Shown here: positions 1-5,395 of the stretch, piece by piece | How the letters are laid out: every line of letters starts with the position of its first letter | Numbering within the stretch: the stretch's first letter is position 1 | Assembly (NCBI GenBank): GCA_042088665.1 | Contig: JBELMB010000263.1 | Location: forward strand, 1-6,119 | Direction of reading: 5' to 3' | Source of the DNA: JBELMB01 sp042088665 | Lineage (GTDB): Bacteria > Pseudomonadota > Alphaproteobacteria > Rhodobacterales > Rhodobacteraceae | DNA: 6,119 nucleotides | Notes under the pieces: model-generated | Database searches by the model: none | Told to the model about the DNA's origin: nothing | What the model saw: only the letters and a program-made list of their open reading frames with translations | Program-made: the position numbers and the translations under genes

Positions 1-82
1 CCGACCCGGCCCATGACGGGGCCCATGACGGGGCCCCCGACGCAGCCCCCGACGCGGCCCCCGACGCGACCCCCGACGCGAC
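1..82 (-). repeat. 12-bp tandem repeat array encoding Ser-containing tetrapeptides
   Basis: Six full 12-bp units lie at 11-22, 23-34, 35-46, 47-58, 59-70 and 71-82, and a seventh, degenerate and incomplete, at 1-10. The plus-strand consensus is ccccgacgcgrc. Units 59-70 and 71-82 are identical, as are 11-22 and 23-34. Because 12 is a multiple of three, the array stays in frame. On the minus strand it encodes VASG, VASG, AASG, AASG, APSW, APSW and then AGS at residues 351-377 of the left-edge protein. It resembles a flexible Ala/Ser/Gly linker grown by replication slippage. The array may continue past the window. Confidence 0.85.
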
Positions 83-1132
83 CAAAGGCAGATCCGGGGC
101 CGGGGCGGGCACGGCGGCCAGGGCTGCAATCGCCGTATCGGGGACAAGGCAATCCTCACAATGCAGGGCGCGGGCCTGATGCGCGGCCCACCAATACAGC
201 ACCGACAGATACCAATCGGGATCGGTGGGGCGCAGCCCCTGGGGGCGGTCCATGGCAAAGGCCCAGATCGCGCGGCTGAGCGTCTGGCGCTGGCCGCCGA
301 TCACCACAGGCGCATTGAGCCAGTCAATCGCCTGCGCCGACAGCGGGATGCGCAGCCCGCCACGAATGGCACCGTAGACGCCCAGGTAATGCTTGAGGAA
401 ATGCGCAATGTCGGCTGGGTCCCTGACCGGGTCAAAGGCCCCGTCCAGCCCGTCGCGCAGGCGCAGGAACTCTGCATAGGCAAACAACGGTGGGGGCAGA
501 TCCCCCGTCTTGTCATCCCCCGTCTGGTCCCCGCCCGTCTTGTCCCCACCCTTCTGAAAATTGCCCGTCTGAAAATTGCCGGCCTGAAAATTACTGGCCT
601 GATAATCGTGGGTGCCAAACAGCCGCGCCTGAACCGGCGGCGCGGGGCGGGGGGCCCAGGCGGGCGGGGCAGGGGCCTGCACCCGGCGCGCCAGCCGCGC
701 CAGATCGCCAAACAACCGCCGCGGCAGGGCACCGCCCACCGGGGCCGGGCCCTGTCGCGTCCTGTCACCCTCGGCGGCGTCAAACACCCAGCGCCCCACC
801 CGAAAGCTGCGCGGCCCGATCACCCGCACCTCGGCGCGCCCGCCCATGGCGGCGATCATCTCACGGGTTTCGGGCGGCAGCGGGATCACGAACCCCGCAT
901 GACCAGAGCCCAGCCCCAAAGCGGCCAGATCGCCGCGATAGACATTGGCTGGGGCCTGCGCCAAAAGCGCGCCGCTCACATACAGCCCGACCTGCACGCC
1001 GCCGGTCTGGCCTGCGGCCAGCACCCAACCCACCAGCGCATCGCCCATCACCCCGTCCAGATGGCCGCGAAAACCACGCAAGCGTGCAGCCGGCCCTCTC
1101 AGCCGACTGCGAAAGGCGTCAGGCAAGCGCAT
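1..1132 (-). CDS. Unrecognised glycan-locus protein with two internal peptide-repeat tracts (3' end cut by window edge)
   Basis: An ATG at 1132-1130 opens a minus-strand frame that runs 377 codons to the left edge without a stop. The frame has a stop at 1153-1151, and 1132 is the only ATG after it. The start lies inside the end of gmd (14-bp overlap) with no strong Shine-Dalgarno, which suggests translational coupling. Residues about 20-86 form a small module with GHLDG, GWV, an 'A..YRGDL' segment and GFVIPLP. I recall this pattern as a beta-rich module recurring in alphaproteobacterial glycosyltransferases. Residues 175-209 are seven pentapeptide repeats. Residues about 215-342 form a helical-looking domain with a WW pair (314-315) and CEDCLVP (325-331). 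Residues 351-377 are tetrapeptide repeats. No catalytic motif is visible; a glycosyltransferase domain could follow beyond the edge. The frame is real on uninterrupted length and G/C third positions. Function is unknown; a role in surface glycan assembly is inferred only from the neighbours. Confidence 0.8.
   Translation of the reverse strand, partial: MRLPDAFRSRLRGPAARLRGFRGHLDGVMGDALVGWVLAAGQTGGVQVGLYVSGALLAQAPANVYRGDLAALGLGSGHAGFVIPLPPETREMIAAMGGRAEVRVIGPRSFRVGRWVFDAAEGDRTRQGPAPVGGALPRRLFGDLARLARRVQAPAPPAWAPRPAPPVQARLFGTHDYQASNFQAGNFQTGNFQKGGDKTGGDQTGDDKTGDLPPPLFAYAEFLRLRDGLDGAFDPVRDPADIAHFLKHYLGVYGAIRGGLRIPLSAQAIDWLNAPVVIGGQRQTLSRAIWAFAMDRPQGLRPTDPDWYLSVLYWWAAHQARALHCEDCLVPDTAIAALAAVPAPAPDLPLVASGVASGAASGAASGAPSWAPSWAGS
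506..610 (-). repeat. 15-bp tandem repeat array encoding pentapeptides
   Basis: Seven contiguous 15-bp units lie at 506-520, 521-535, 536-550, 551-565, 566-580, 581-595 and 596-610, with a decayed eighth at 491-505. On the coding (minus) strand they read HDYQA, SNFQA, GNFQT, GNFQK, GGDKT, GGDQT and GDDKT (residues 175-209). The first four share an N/D-F/Y-Q core written as aattttcag, an A/T-rich island in a GC-rich gene. The last three share G/D-D-K/Q-T. The units keep frame and probably form a polar linker between the N-terminal module and the downstream domain. Four units superficially match the (A/S)-N-(L/F)-x-x pentapeptide-repeat pattern, but there are too few for the usual beta-helix. 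Confidence 0.85.
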
Positions 1133-2132
1133 CGTAATCGGATTTTGCCATCATTTCAGCTAGTTGTGAAACGGTGACCTGCGGCACCCACCCCAGTTGG
1201 TCGCGCGCCTTGCTGGCGTCGCCGATCAGCAGATCCACCTCGGCGGGGCGATAGAATTTCGGGTTCACCCGCATCACCAGCTTGCCGGATTTGCGGCAGG
1301 TGGCGGTTTCCCCCTCACCGGTGCCGGACCATTCCAGATCCATCCCAAGCGCGCTGGCGGCGGCGGTGAAAAAATCGCGGATCGTGGTGGTCACGCCGGT
1401 GGCCAGCACGTAATCGTCGGCCTTGTCCTGTTGCAGCATCCGCCACATGCCTTCGACGTAATCGCCGGCAAAGCCCCAGTCGCGCTGCGCATCCATATTG
1501 CCCAGCTCCACCGGATCAGACCCGCCATGGGCCAGCCGCGCCAGGCCCAGCGTGATCTTGCGGGTGACAAATTCCTTGCCGCGCAGCGGGCTTTCATGGT
1601 TGAACAGGATCCCCGAGCTGGCATGCATGCCGAAACTCTCGCGGTAATTCATGGTGATGTAATGGCCGTAGACCTTGGCCACACCGTAGGGTGAGCGCGG
1701 ATAAAGCCGGGTGGTTTCGCGCTGCGGCACCTCCTGGACCAGACCGAACATTTCCGAGGTGGAGGCCTGATAGAACCGGCAGTCGGGTTTCAGCGTGCGC
1801 AGGGTGTCCAGAATGCGCACCACCGACACGCCGTCGACCTCGGCGGTATAGACCGGCAGATCCCAGGACGCGCCGACAAAGCTTTGGGCCGCAAGGTTGT
1901 AGAATTCATCGGGGGCGACATCGCGGATGACGCGAAAGATCTTGTTGGCCTCGCCCAGATCAAACTCGTGCAGATGCACGCCCCCGGTGATGCCAAGCAG
2001 ATCCAGCCGGGTGGTTTCGACCTGGGAAATGCGCCGCACGCCGCCATGCACCTCATAGCCCTTGTCGAGCAGGAGCTTCGCCAGATAGCTGCCATCCTGT
2101 CCCGTGATACCTGTGATGAACGCTTTTTTCAT
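1119..2132 (-). CDS. gmd: GDP-mannose 4,6-dehydratase
   Basis: This is a 337-residue cytoplasmic short-chain dehydrogenase/reductase-fold enzyme. It converts GDP-D-mannose to GDP-4-dehydro-6-deoxy-D-mannose with bound NADP(H), the branch point to GDP-L-fucose, GDP-D-rhamnose, GDP-perosamine and related sugars. The Rossmann motif G8-ITG-QDG14 lies at the N-terminus, with R33-R34 placed for NADP phosphate. QASTSEMFG (122-130) carries the family's Thr125 and Glu127, and SPYGVAK (147-153) gives the Tyr149/Lys153 pair. FNHESPLRG, FVTRK, RDWGFAGDYVEGMW and FYRPAEVD are signature segments. SFVGASW and VATGVTTT-like wording and the length recall the short Pseudomonas aeruginosa type (about 323 residues) more than E. 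coli Gmd (373). The ATG at 2132 has AAGGA ten bases upstream, and that site can be paired by a leader inverted repeat (2141-2222). Its stop overlaps the next gene's start by 14 bp, so the two are probably one operon. No Fcl/WcaG, Rmd or Per partner is in the window. Confidence 0.96.
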   Translation of the reverse strand: MKKAFITGITGQDGSYLAKLLLDKGYEVHGGVRRISQVETTRLDLLGITGGVHLHEFDLGEANKIFRVIRDVAPDEFYNLAAQSFVGASWDLPVYTAEVDGVSVVRILDTLRTLKPDCRFYQASTSEMFGLVQEVPQRETTRLYPRSPYGVAKVYGHYITMNYRESFGMHASSGILFNHESPLRGKEFVTRKITLGLARLAHGGSDPVELGNMDAQRDWGFAGDYVEGMWRMLQQDKADDYVLATGVTTTIRDFFTAAASALGMDLEWSGTGEGETATCRKSGKLVMRVNPKFYRPAEVDLLIGDASKARDQLGWVPQVTVSQLAEMMAKSDYDALA

Positions 2133-2140
2133 GTCCGGGG

Positions 2141-2222
2141 GGTCCTTGCGGGGCAGATTGCAGATTGCCTACTTGTCAGGACCGTGAAACGCAATGCCAG
2201 AGGCGTCAGCCCCCGCAGGACC
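2141..2222 (-). promoter_or_regulatory. Inverted repeat in the gmd leader that can sequester its ribosome binding site
   Basis: The plus-strand arms are GGTCCTTGCGGGG (2141-2153) and CCCCGCAGGACC (2211-2222). In a minus-strand transcript the distal arm, GGTCCTGCGGGG, pairs with CCCCGCAAGGACC. This gives 12 base pairs, 10 of them G-C, with one bulged A and a 57-base loop. The proximal arm contains the whole AAGGA Shine-Dalgarno of gmd. A second CAGGACC (2177-2183) inside the loop offers a shorter alternative partner. The complementarity is directly visible. A translational-control role is inferred and requires transcription to begin upstream of 2222 on the minus strand. It could instead be a DNA operator or chance in GC-rich sequence. 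Confidence 0.4.
2143..2147 (-). promoter_or_regulatory. Ribosome binding site of gmd
   Basis: The minus strand reads AAGGA here, ten bases before the gmd ATG at 2132-2130, which supports that start. The site is embedded in one arm (2141-2153) of an inverted repeat, so it may be masked in the folded leader. The sulfotransferase gene uses the same AAGGA core with the same spacing. Confidence 0.7.
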
Positions 2223-2255
2223 TGCCCGAAAGAATGGCAAAACGTGACTCGGGGG

Positions 2256-2277
2256 GCCCGCCCAAGGCCCGCCCAAG
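2256..2277. repeat. Perfect 11-bp direct repeat, two copies
   Basis: GCCCGCCCAAG occurs at 2256-2266 and again, abutting, at 2267-2277. A degenerate partial third copy (CCCCGTCAAG) follows at 2278-2287. An 11-bp period is about one helical turn, as expected of side-by-side protein-binding sites, but slippage in GC-rich sequence explains it equally well. Confidence 0.5.
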
Positions 2278-2334
2278 CCCCGTCAAGCCCGAGTTTTCCA
2301 CCTTTAATTCCGCAAATCCCCATGTCATATGTCG

Positions 2335-2395
2335 CCCGGGCTTTTTCTGGCGGCATGTCGCAGGACAGCCTCGAAAAGCCGCCGCTACAGCCGGG
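2335..2395 (+). other. Possible alternative stem-loops in the leader of the plus-strand operon
   Basis: Two overlapping pairings can be drawn. GGCGGC (2349-2354) can pair with GCCGCC (2378-2383), supported by CCCGGGCT (2335-2342) against AGCCGGG (2389-2395) with one bulge. Alternatively GGCTTTTTC (2339-2347) can pair with GAAAAGCC (2373-2380) with one bulged T. They share 2378-2380 and 2339-2342, so they exclude each other. The next CDS starts 38 bases downstream. Without a folding calculation or conservation data this remains suggestive. Confidence 0.22.
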
Positions 2396-2433
2396 CCTCA
2401 TCCTCGGAAAACAGGGACATCGTCGCGCATCTC

Positions 2434-3012
2434 ATGGACCAGCCAGCCACCACCGCCGAACCCCAGTTTGATCCCAAGACCCTGCATTACGACCTGCGCG
2501 CGGAACAGCCGTTTTGCTGTTTCAGCAACACAGGCAGCACCGCGATCCCGGTTACCCTCTCGGTGGGCAAGGGCGCACCGCTGGATCTGTATGACGGGGG
2601 CGAGGCCCCGCTGAAAATAGGGGCCCGGATCTATGCCAATTCCGGCCTGCCCGAAGAACCGGTGCGCGGCGCGCAGATCGGCGAATACCGCGCCGACAGC
2701 GGGGCCTTCACCGCGCAAAAGGGTCTGCATTATACCCGCAACATGAACATCACCCTGCCCAGCGATGCGCCCTCTGAACTGATCATGGACATCGACCTGG
2801 TCTGGGAGATGCGCTTTTGGGGCAGTGATCTGGGCCATGTGCCCCATACGCTGATCATCACCCCGCGCCGGGTGGCGATCCGCCCCGCGCAATCCGATCC
2901 GCTGGACATGACAGAGGCCCTGATGCGCCTGCATGACGCCCGCGCCCGCGAAGACCGCTATGAGGCGGTGATCTTTGCCCTGCTCAACCAATTGTCCAAG
3001 CGCGACGACTAA
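2434..3012 (+). CDS. Small, probably beta-rich protein of unknown function, first gene of the glycosyltransferase operon
   Basis: This 192-residue protein has no signal peptide or membrane segment, so it is probably cytoplasmic. Residues about 23-143 alternate hydrophobic and polar residues like a beta-sandwich. They include SNTG (31-34), PVTLSVG (39-45), LKIGARIY (60-67), a 'YTRNMNITLP' strand (100-109) and MDIDLVWEMRFWGSDLG (118-134). The order (ending-strand NTG, GAR-like strand, LP turn, ID-LV-E..FW..LG close) recalls Wzt C-terminal-like sugar-binding sandwiches, where the closing motif is often DLV.EG..WF...G. This is a pattern resemblance only. The C-terminal 40 residues look helical and charged (DMTEALMRLHDARARED). 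Start choice: the frame is open back to an ATG at 2329, but the extra 35 residues are Arg/Ser-rich and that ATG lacks a ribosome site. AGGGA at 2413-2417 favours 2434, although the 16-base spacing is long. It ends 15 bases before the glycosyltransferase gene, so cotranscription and a partnership with that enzyme are likely. Confidence 0.8.
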   Translation: MDQPATTAEPQFDPKTLHYDLRAEQPFCCFSNTGSTAIPVTLSVGKGAPLDLYDGGEAPLKIGARIYANSGLPEEPVRGAQIGEYRADSGAFTAQKGLHYTRNMNITLPSDAPSELIMDIDLVWEMRFWGSDLGHVPHTLIITPRRVAIRPAQSDPLDMTEALMRLHDARAREDRYEAVIFALLNQLSKRDD

Positions 3013-3017
3013 GCCCC

Positions 3018-3021
3018 GGAG
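3018..3021 (+). promoter_or_regulatory. Ribosome binding site of the fused glycosyltransferase
   Basis: GGAG lies six bases before the ATG at 3028, within the 15-bp gap after the upstream stop codon. It fixes the start of the 741-residue protein and shows that this gene has its own initiation site within the operon. Confidence 0.65.
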
Positions 3022-3027
3022 ACGGCC

Positions 3028-5253
3028 ATGAAGATTTGCTACATCGGCCATGAATACCACCGCAAGACAGCCTCGACCAATTTCATGGCCGATCTGCTGG
3101 AAGCGGGGGCCTCGGATTTCAACCGCATCGACACGCTGCCCGATCCTGCCACCCTGGCCGCTTTTGATTTCGACGCGCTAGAGGCCGAGGCCTATGATCT
3201 GATCTGCGTCTTTCAGCTGGAATATCTGGCCCGCGCCATCGCCGAGCGGCGGCTGTGCAAACGCCTGGTCTTTGTGCCGATGTATGACGGGGCGCGGATG
3301 CTGGGGGATGACTATTGGCAGGCCATGGCGGGGCGCGACGACATTCGCGTGGTCCAGTTTTCGCCGACGCTGCACCACCGGGTCGCCAGCCTGGGGGTCA
3401 ATTCGTTTTTCTTCCGCTATTATCCGAAACCGGCGACACAGCCGGTCTGGGAGCGGCTGCGCAAACCCCGCCCGCCCAAGGCGTTTTTCTGGCAGCGCAC
3501 CGACCGGCCCAGCTGGGAGACGGTCAAGACGCTGGTGGCCGGCATGCCGGACTTGCCGTTCCACCTGCATCTGGCCGGGGATCCGACGCTGCGCGATGCG
3601 GTCGACATCGAGGCCGAACAGGCCGCCCGCCCGCTGACCGTGTCCACATGGTTCGACAAGGCCGGGGATTACCGCCGCATCGTCGAGGACTGTGACATCT
3701 ACGTCGCCCCGCGCGAATATGAGGGCATCGGCATGTCCTTTCTCGAGGCCATGGCGGCGGGCAAATGTGTCATCGCCCCCGACAATCCCACGATGAACGA
3801 ATATATCACCCATGGGGTCAACGGGCTGCTCTATGATGTCGATACCCCCAAACCGCTGAACCTGACCCAATACGCCCGCATCGGCAAACGCGCCTGGCGC
3901 AGCGTGCAGCACGGTTACCGCGACTGGCAGTGGGACATGAAGAACCGCCTGTCGGATCTGATGTTCAAGGACGATCTGGGCGATCCCGAACCCTACCGCG
4001 AGCTGGGGGCCTATGTGCGCGCGGGCCTGGGCCAGGGATTTGCCAGCCGGCGCATCACCCGCGACCCTCTGCCCAAGGTTACCGTGGCGGTGGTCTGCTG
4101 GAATTCGAAAACCGAGGTCGAAGAGACGCTGAGTTCGATCTTTGCCCAGACCTATCGCAACATGGAAATCGTGGTGGTGGACGGGGCCTCGACCGATGGC
4201 ACGGTCGAGATCCTTGACCGGCACAAGGACCGGTTCGACGTCTATGTGTCAGAGCCGGACAAGGGCGTCTATGATGCCATGAACAAGGCCGCCCGCCTGG
4301 GATCGGGCGATTACATCCTCTTTATCAACGCCGGCGATTATTTCCACCTGCCCACCTCGCTGGAGGTGGCCATGCACAATGTCTTTGGCGGTCCCGGGGC
4401 CTGGCTGAAACGGCGCGAGATGCCGGATTTTGTCATCGGCGACCATATCTATCGCCACGAAAGCGGTGTGTCTGCCCTGCACAAGGCGGCGGATTTCGCC
4501 GACACCTGGTCGCAGTTGCAGACCGGCACATTCAAACCCGGCTGGTGGAGCGGCATCCCCTGCCATCAGGCCACGCTGACCCGGCGGGCCCTGCTGGCAG
4601 AGGTGGGCTATGATCTCAGCTTTGACATCACCGCCGACCATAATTTCATGTTCACCCAGCGCGCCCTGGGGGCCAGCTTTGTGCATTCCCATACGGTGAT
4701 TGCCACTTATGTGGGCGGCGGCATGTCCGCCAAGCGCACCCTGCAATGCATGCGCGAAAGCTTTCGCGTGTCGCGCACCAATACCCCTGCCTTGAAGGCG
4801 GTGGAAAAGCTGTACCTGCAAATCTTTAGCGAACGCGCCATCCTGTCGGATCCCGAAAGAATGGAAAACGAGGCCGAGCTGTTGCGCCGCTCTGGCCTGT
4901 TTTACGAGGATTGGTATCGCGCCCGGTTCATGGGCTCCGACAGCCCGTTCACCGATCCGGTCCTGCATTACCTCGAAGTGGGCCATGCTCGCGGCGCCCG
5001 GCCCAACCCGTTCTTTGACGGGCAGCATTACCTGATGCGCAATTCCGATGTGGCCGATGCGGGCATGAACCCCTTTGTGCATTACATCATCACCGGCCGT
5101 GACCAGACCCGCCCGACCTATGATTGGGACGGCGACACGCTGAGCCGGTTCAAAGGGCTGTATCCCTGGCACAGCGCCGATCTGGACGGGCTGGAACGTA
5201 TTCTGGCAGCCACACCAAAAGACCGGCTGTTGTCCGTCCTGCGGGACGTCTAG
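3028..5253 (+). CDS. Fused two-domain glycosyltransferase (GT4-like plus GT2) with C-terminal repeat module
   Basis: This 741-residue protein has no signal peptide or membrane helix, so it probably acts on the cytoplasmic side of polysaccharide or glycoprotein assembly. Residues 1-310 form a GT-B, GT4-like enzyme. The start MKICYIGHEYHRKTAST replaces the usual Gly-rich loop, and PREYEGIGMSFLEAMAAG (228-245) carries the E-x7-E pair, E232 and E240. Residues 349-580 form a GT-A, GT2 enzyme with VTVAVVCWNS (351-360), VVVDGASTDGT (382-392), SEPDKGVYDAMNKA (408-421), the metal-site variant FINAGD (432-437), PCHQAT (511-516) and ADHNFMF (536-542). The EPDKG..DAMNK and CHQAT wording matches the WfgS/WcaA-like GT2 group. 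Residues about 625-698 hold two copies of a module of about 37 residues (each with HYLE/HYII followed by G..R...P). It follows the 192-residue gene by 15 bp. Donor and acceptor cannot be read from sequence. Making two successive linkages is the natural inference for a retaining plus inverting pair in one chain. Confidence 0.93.
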   Translation: MKICYIGHEYHRKTASTNFMADLLEAGASDFNRIDTLPDPATLAAFDFDALEAEAYDLICVFQLEYLARAIAERRLCKRLVFVPMYDGARMLGDDYWQAMAGRDDIRVVQFSPTLHHRVASLGVNSFFFRYYPKPATQPVWERLRKPRPPKAFFWQRTDRPSWETVKTLVAGMPDLPFHLHLAGDPTLRDAVDIEAEQAARPLTVSTWFDKAGDYRRIVEDCDIYVAPREYEGIGMSFLEAMAAGKCVIAPDNPTMNEYITHGVNGLLYDVDTPKPLNLTQYARIGKRAWRSVQHGYRDWQWDMKNRLSDLMFKDDLGDPEPYRELGAYVRAGLGQGFASRRITRDPLPKVTVAVVCWNSKTEVEETLSSIFAQTYRNMEIVVVDGASTDGTVEILDRHKDRFDVYVSEPDKGVYDAMNKAARLGSGDYILFINAGDYFHLPTSLEVAMHNVFGGPGAWLKRREMPDFVIGDHIYRHESGVSALHKAADFADTWSQLQTGTFKPGWWSGIPCHQATLTRRALLAEVGYDLSFDITADHNFMFTQRALGASFVHSHTVIATYVGGGMSAKRTLQCMRESFRVSRTNTPALKAVEKLYLQIFSERAILSDPERMENEAELLRRSGLFYEDWYRARFMGSDSPFTDPVLHYLEVGHARGARPNPFFDGQHYLMRNSDVADAGMNPFVHYIITGRDQTRPTYDWDGDTLSRFKGLYPWHSADLDGLERILAATPKDRLLSVLRDV

Positions 5254-5261
5254 GGGGACCG

Positions 5262-5276
5262 TTGACAAGCTTGACA
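5262..5276 (+). promoter_or_regulatory. Tandem TTGACA hexamers, possible -35 element(s) for the sulfotransferase gene
   Basis: TTGACA occurs at 5262-5267 and again at 5271-5276, nine bases apart, just after the glycosyltransferase stop codon. Each is a perfect sigma-70 -35 consensus. At 17-18 bp downstream I see only weak hexamers (around 5285-5291 and 5294-5299), so the -10 side is unsupported. If active, it would start a transcript about 150 bases before the sulfotransferase ATG. Confidence 0.25.
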
Positions 5277-5372
5277 TGACACAGGACGTTTGCGCCCGAC
5301 CCCAGCAGGCCGACGCCCGCCCCCGAACCGTGACCGAACAAACCGCCCCGCAAGGGAGTGACCGCCATCAGG

Positions 5373-5395
5373 GCCCGCCCTCCTCCAGGACGGGC
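5373..5395 (+). other. Imperfect GC-rich hairpin upstream of the sulfotransferase gene
   Basis: GCCCGCCCT (5373-5381) pairs with AGGACGGGC (5387-5395) over nine positions with one C-A mismatch and a CCTCC loop. No T run follows, so it is not a classical intrinsic terminator. It could be a transcript-processing or stability element. Confidence 0.3.

Larger units (their letters stand above)
2133..2433. other. Divergent intergenic region between gmd and the plus-strand operon
   Basis: These 301 bp hold no convincing gene. In order it contains the gmd ribosome binding site and leader inverted repeat (2141-2222), a doubled GCAGATT (2153-2159 and 2160-2166), a near-palindrome GCAGGACCTGC (2215-2225), an 11-bp direct repeat (2256-2277), an A/T-richer stretch (about 2292-2331) and a possible hairpin region (2335-2395). 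Promoters for both divergent transcripts should lie here. The A/T-rich part, with TTTAAT at 2303-2308 and CATATG at 2326-2331, is the likeliest place for a plus-strand promoter, but I find no -35/-10 pair good enough to call in either direction. Confidence 0.6.

Noticed and set aside
506..610. Pentapeptide-repeat (quadrilateral beta-helix) protein
   Set aside because: Only four units match the N-(F/Y) core and three replace the central hydrophobic residue with Asp. Seven units are fewer than two full coils, so a linker is likelier.
1..610. CRISPR array from the tandem repeats
   Set aside because: The units are 12 and 15 bp, directly abutting, without unique spacers, and in frame inside a coding sequence.
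301..783. Minus-strand 160-codon frame inside the left-edge gene
   Set aside because: It is a different frame of the same strand, Arg/Pro/Trp-rich. The 15-bp repeats keep phase in any frame, so they give it no support. The frame starting at 1132 is longer and is the one coupled to gmd.
161..1177. Long plus-strand open frame opposite the left-edge gene and the end of gmd
   Set aside because: It is antisense to a continuous minus-strand frame of 377 codons with sensible domain structure and G/C third positions. Its translation is Arg/Pro/His/Gln-rich without motifs, typical of antisense frames in GC-rich DNA.
2329..2433. N-terminal extension of the 192-residue protein from the ATG at 2329
   Set aside because: The 35 added residues are Arg/Ser-rich and unlike a signal peptide, no ribosome site precedes 2329, and the segment has hairpin potential expected of a leader. 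ATG 2434 is preferred.
2398..3060. Minus-strand 220-codon frame opposite the small beta-rich protein
   Set aside because: The plus-strand frame has G/C third positions, plausible beta structure and tight spacing to the glycosyltransferase gene. The minus frame shows the His/Gly/Gln composition of a shadow.
3178..5277. Two long minus-strand frames (3178-4224 and 4249-5277) under the glycosyltransferase gene
   Set aside because: The opposite strand carries clear glycosyltransferase motifs throughout, so these are antisense shadows.
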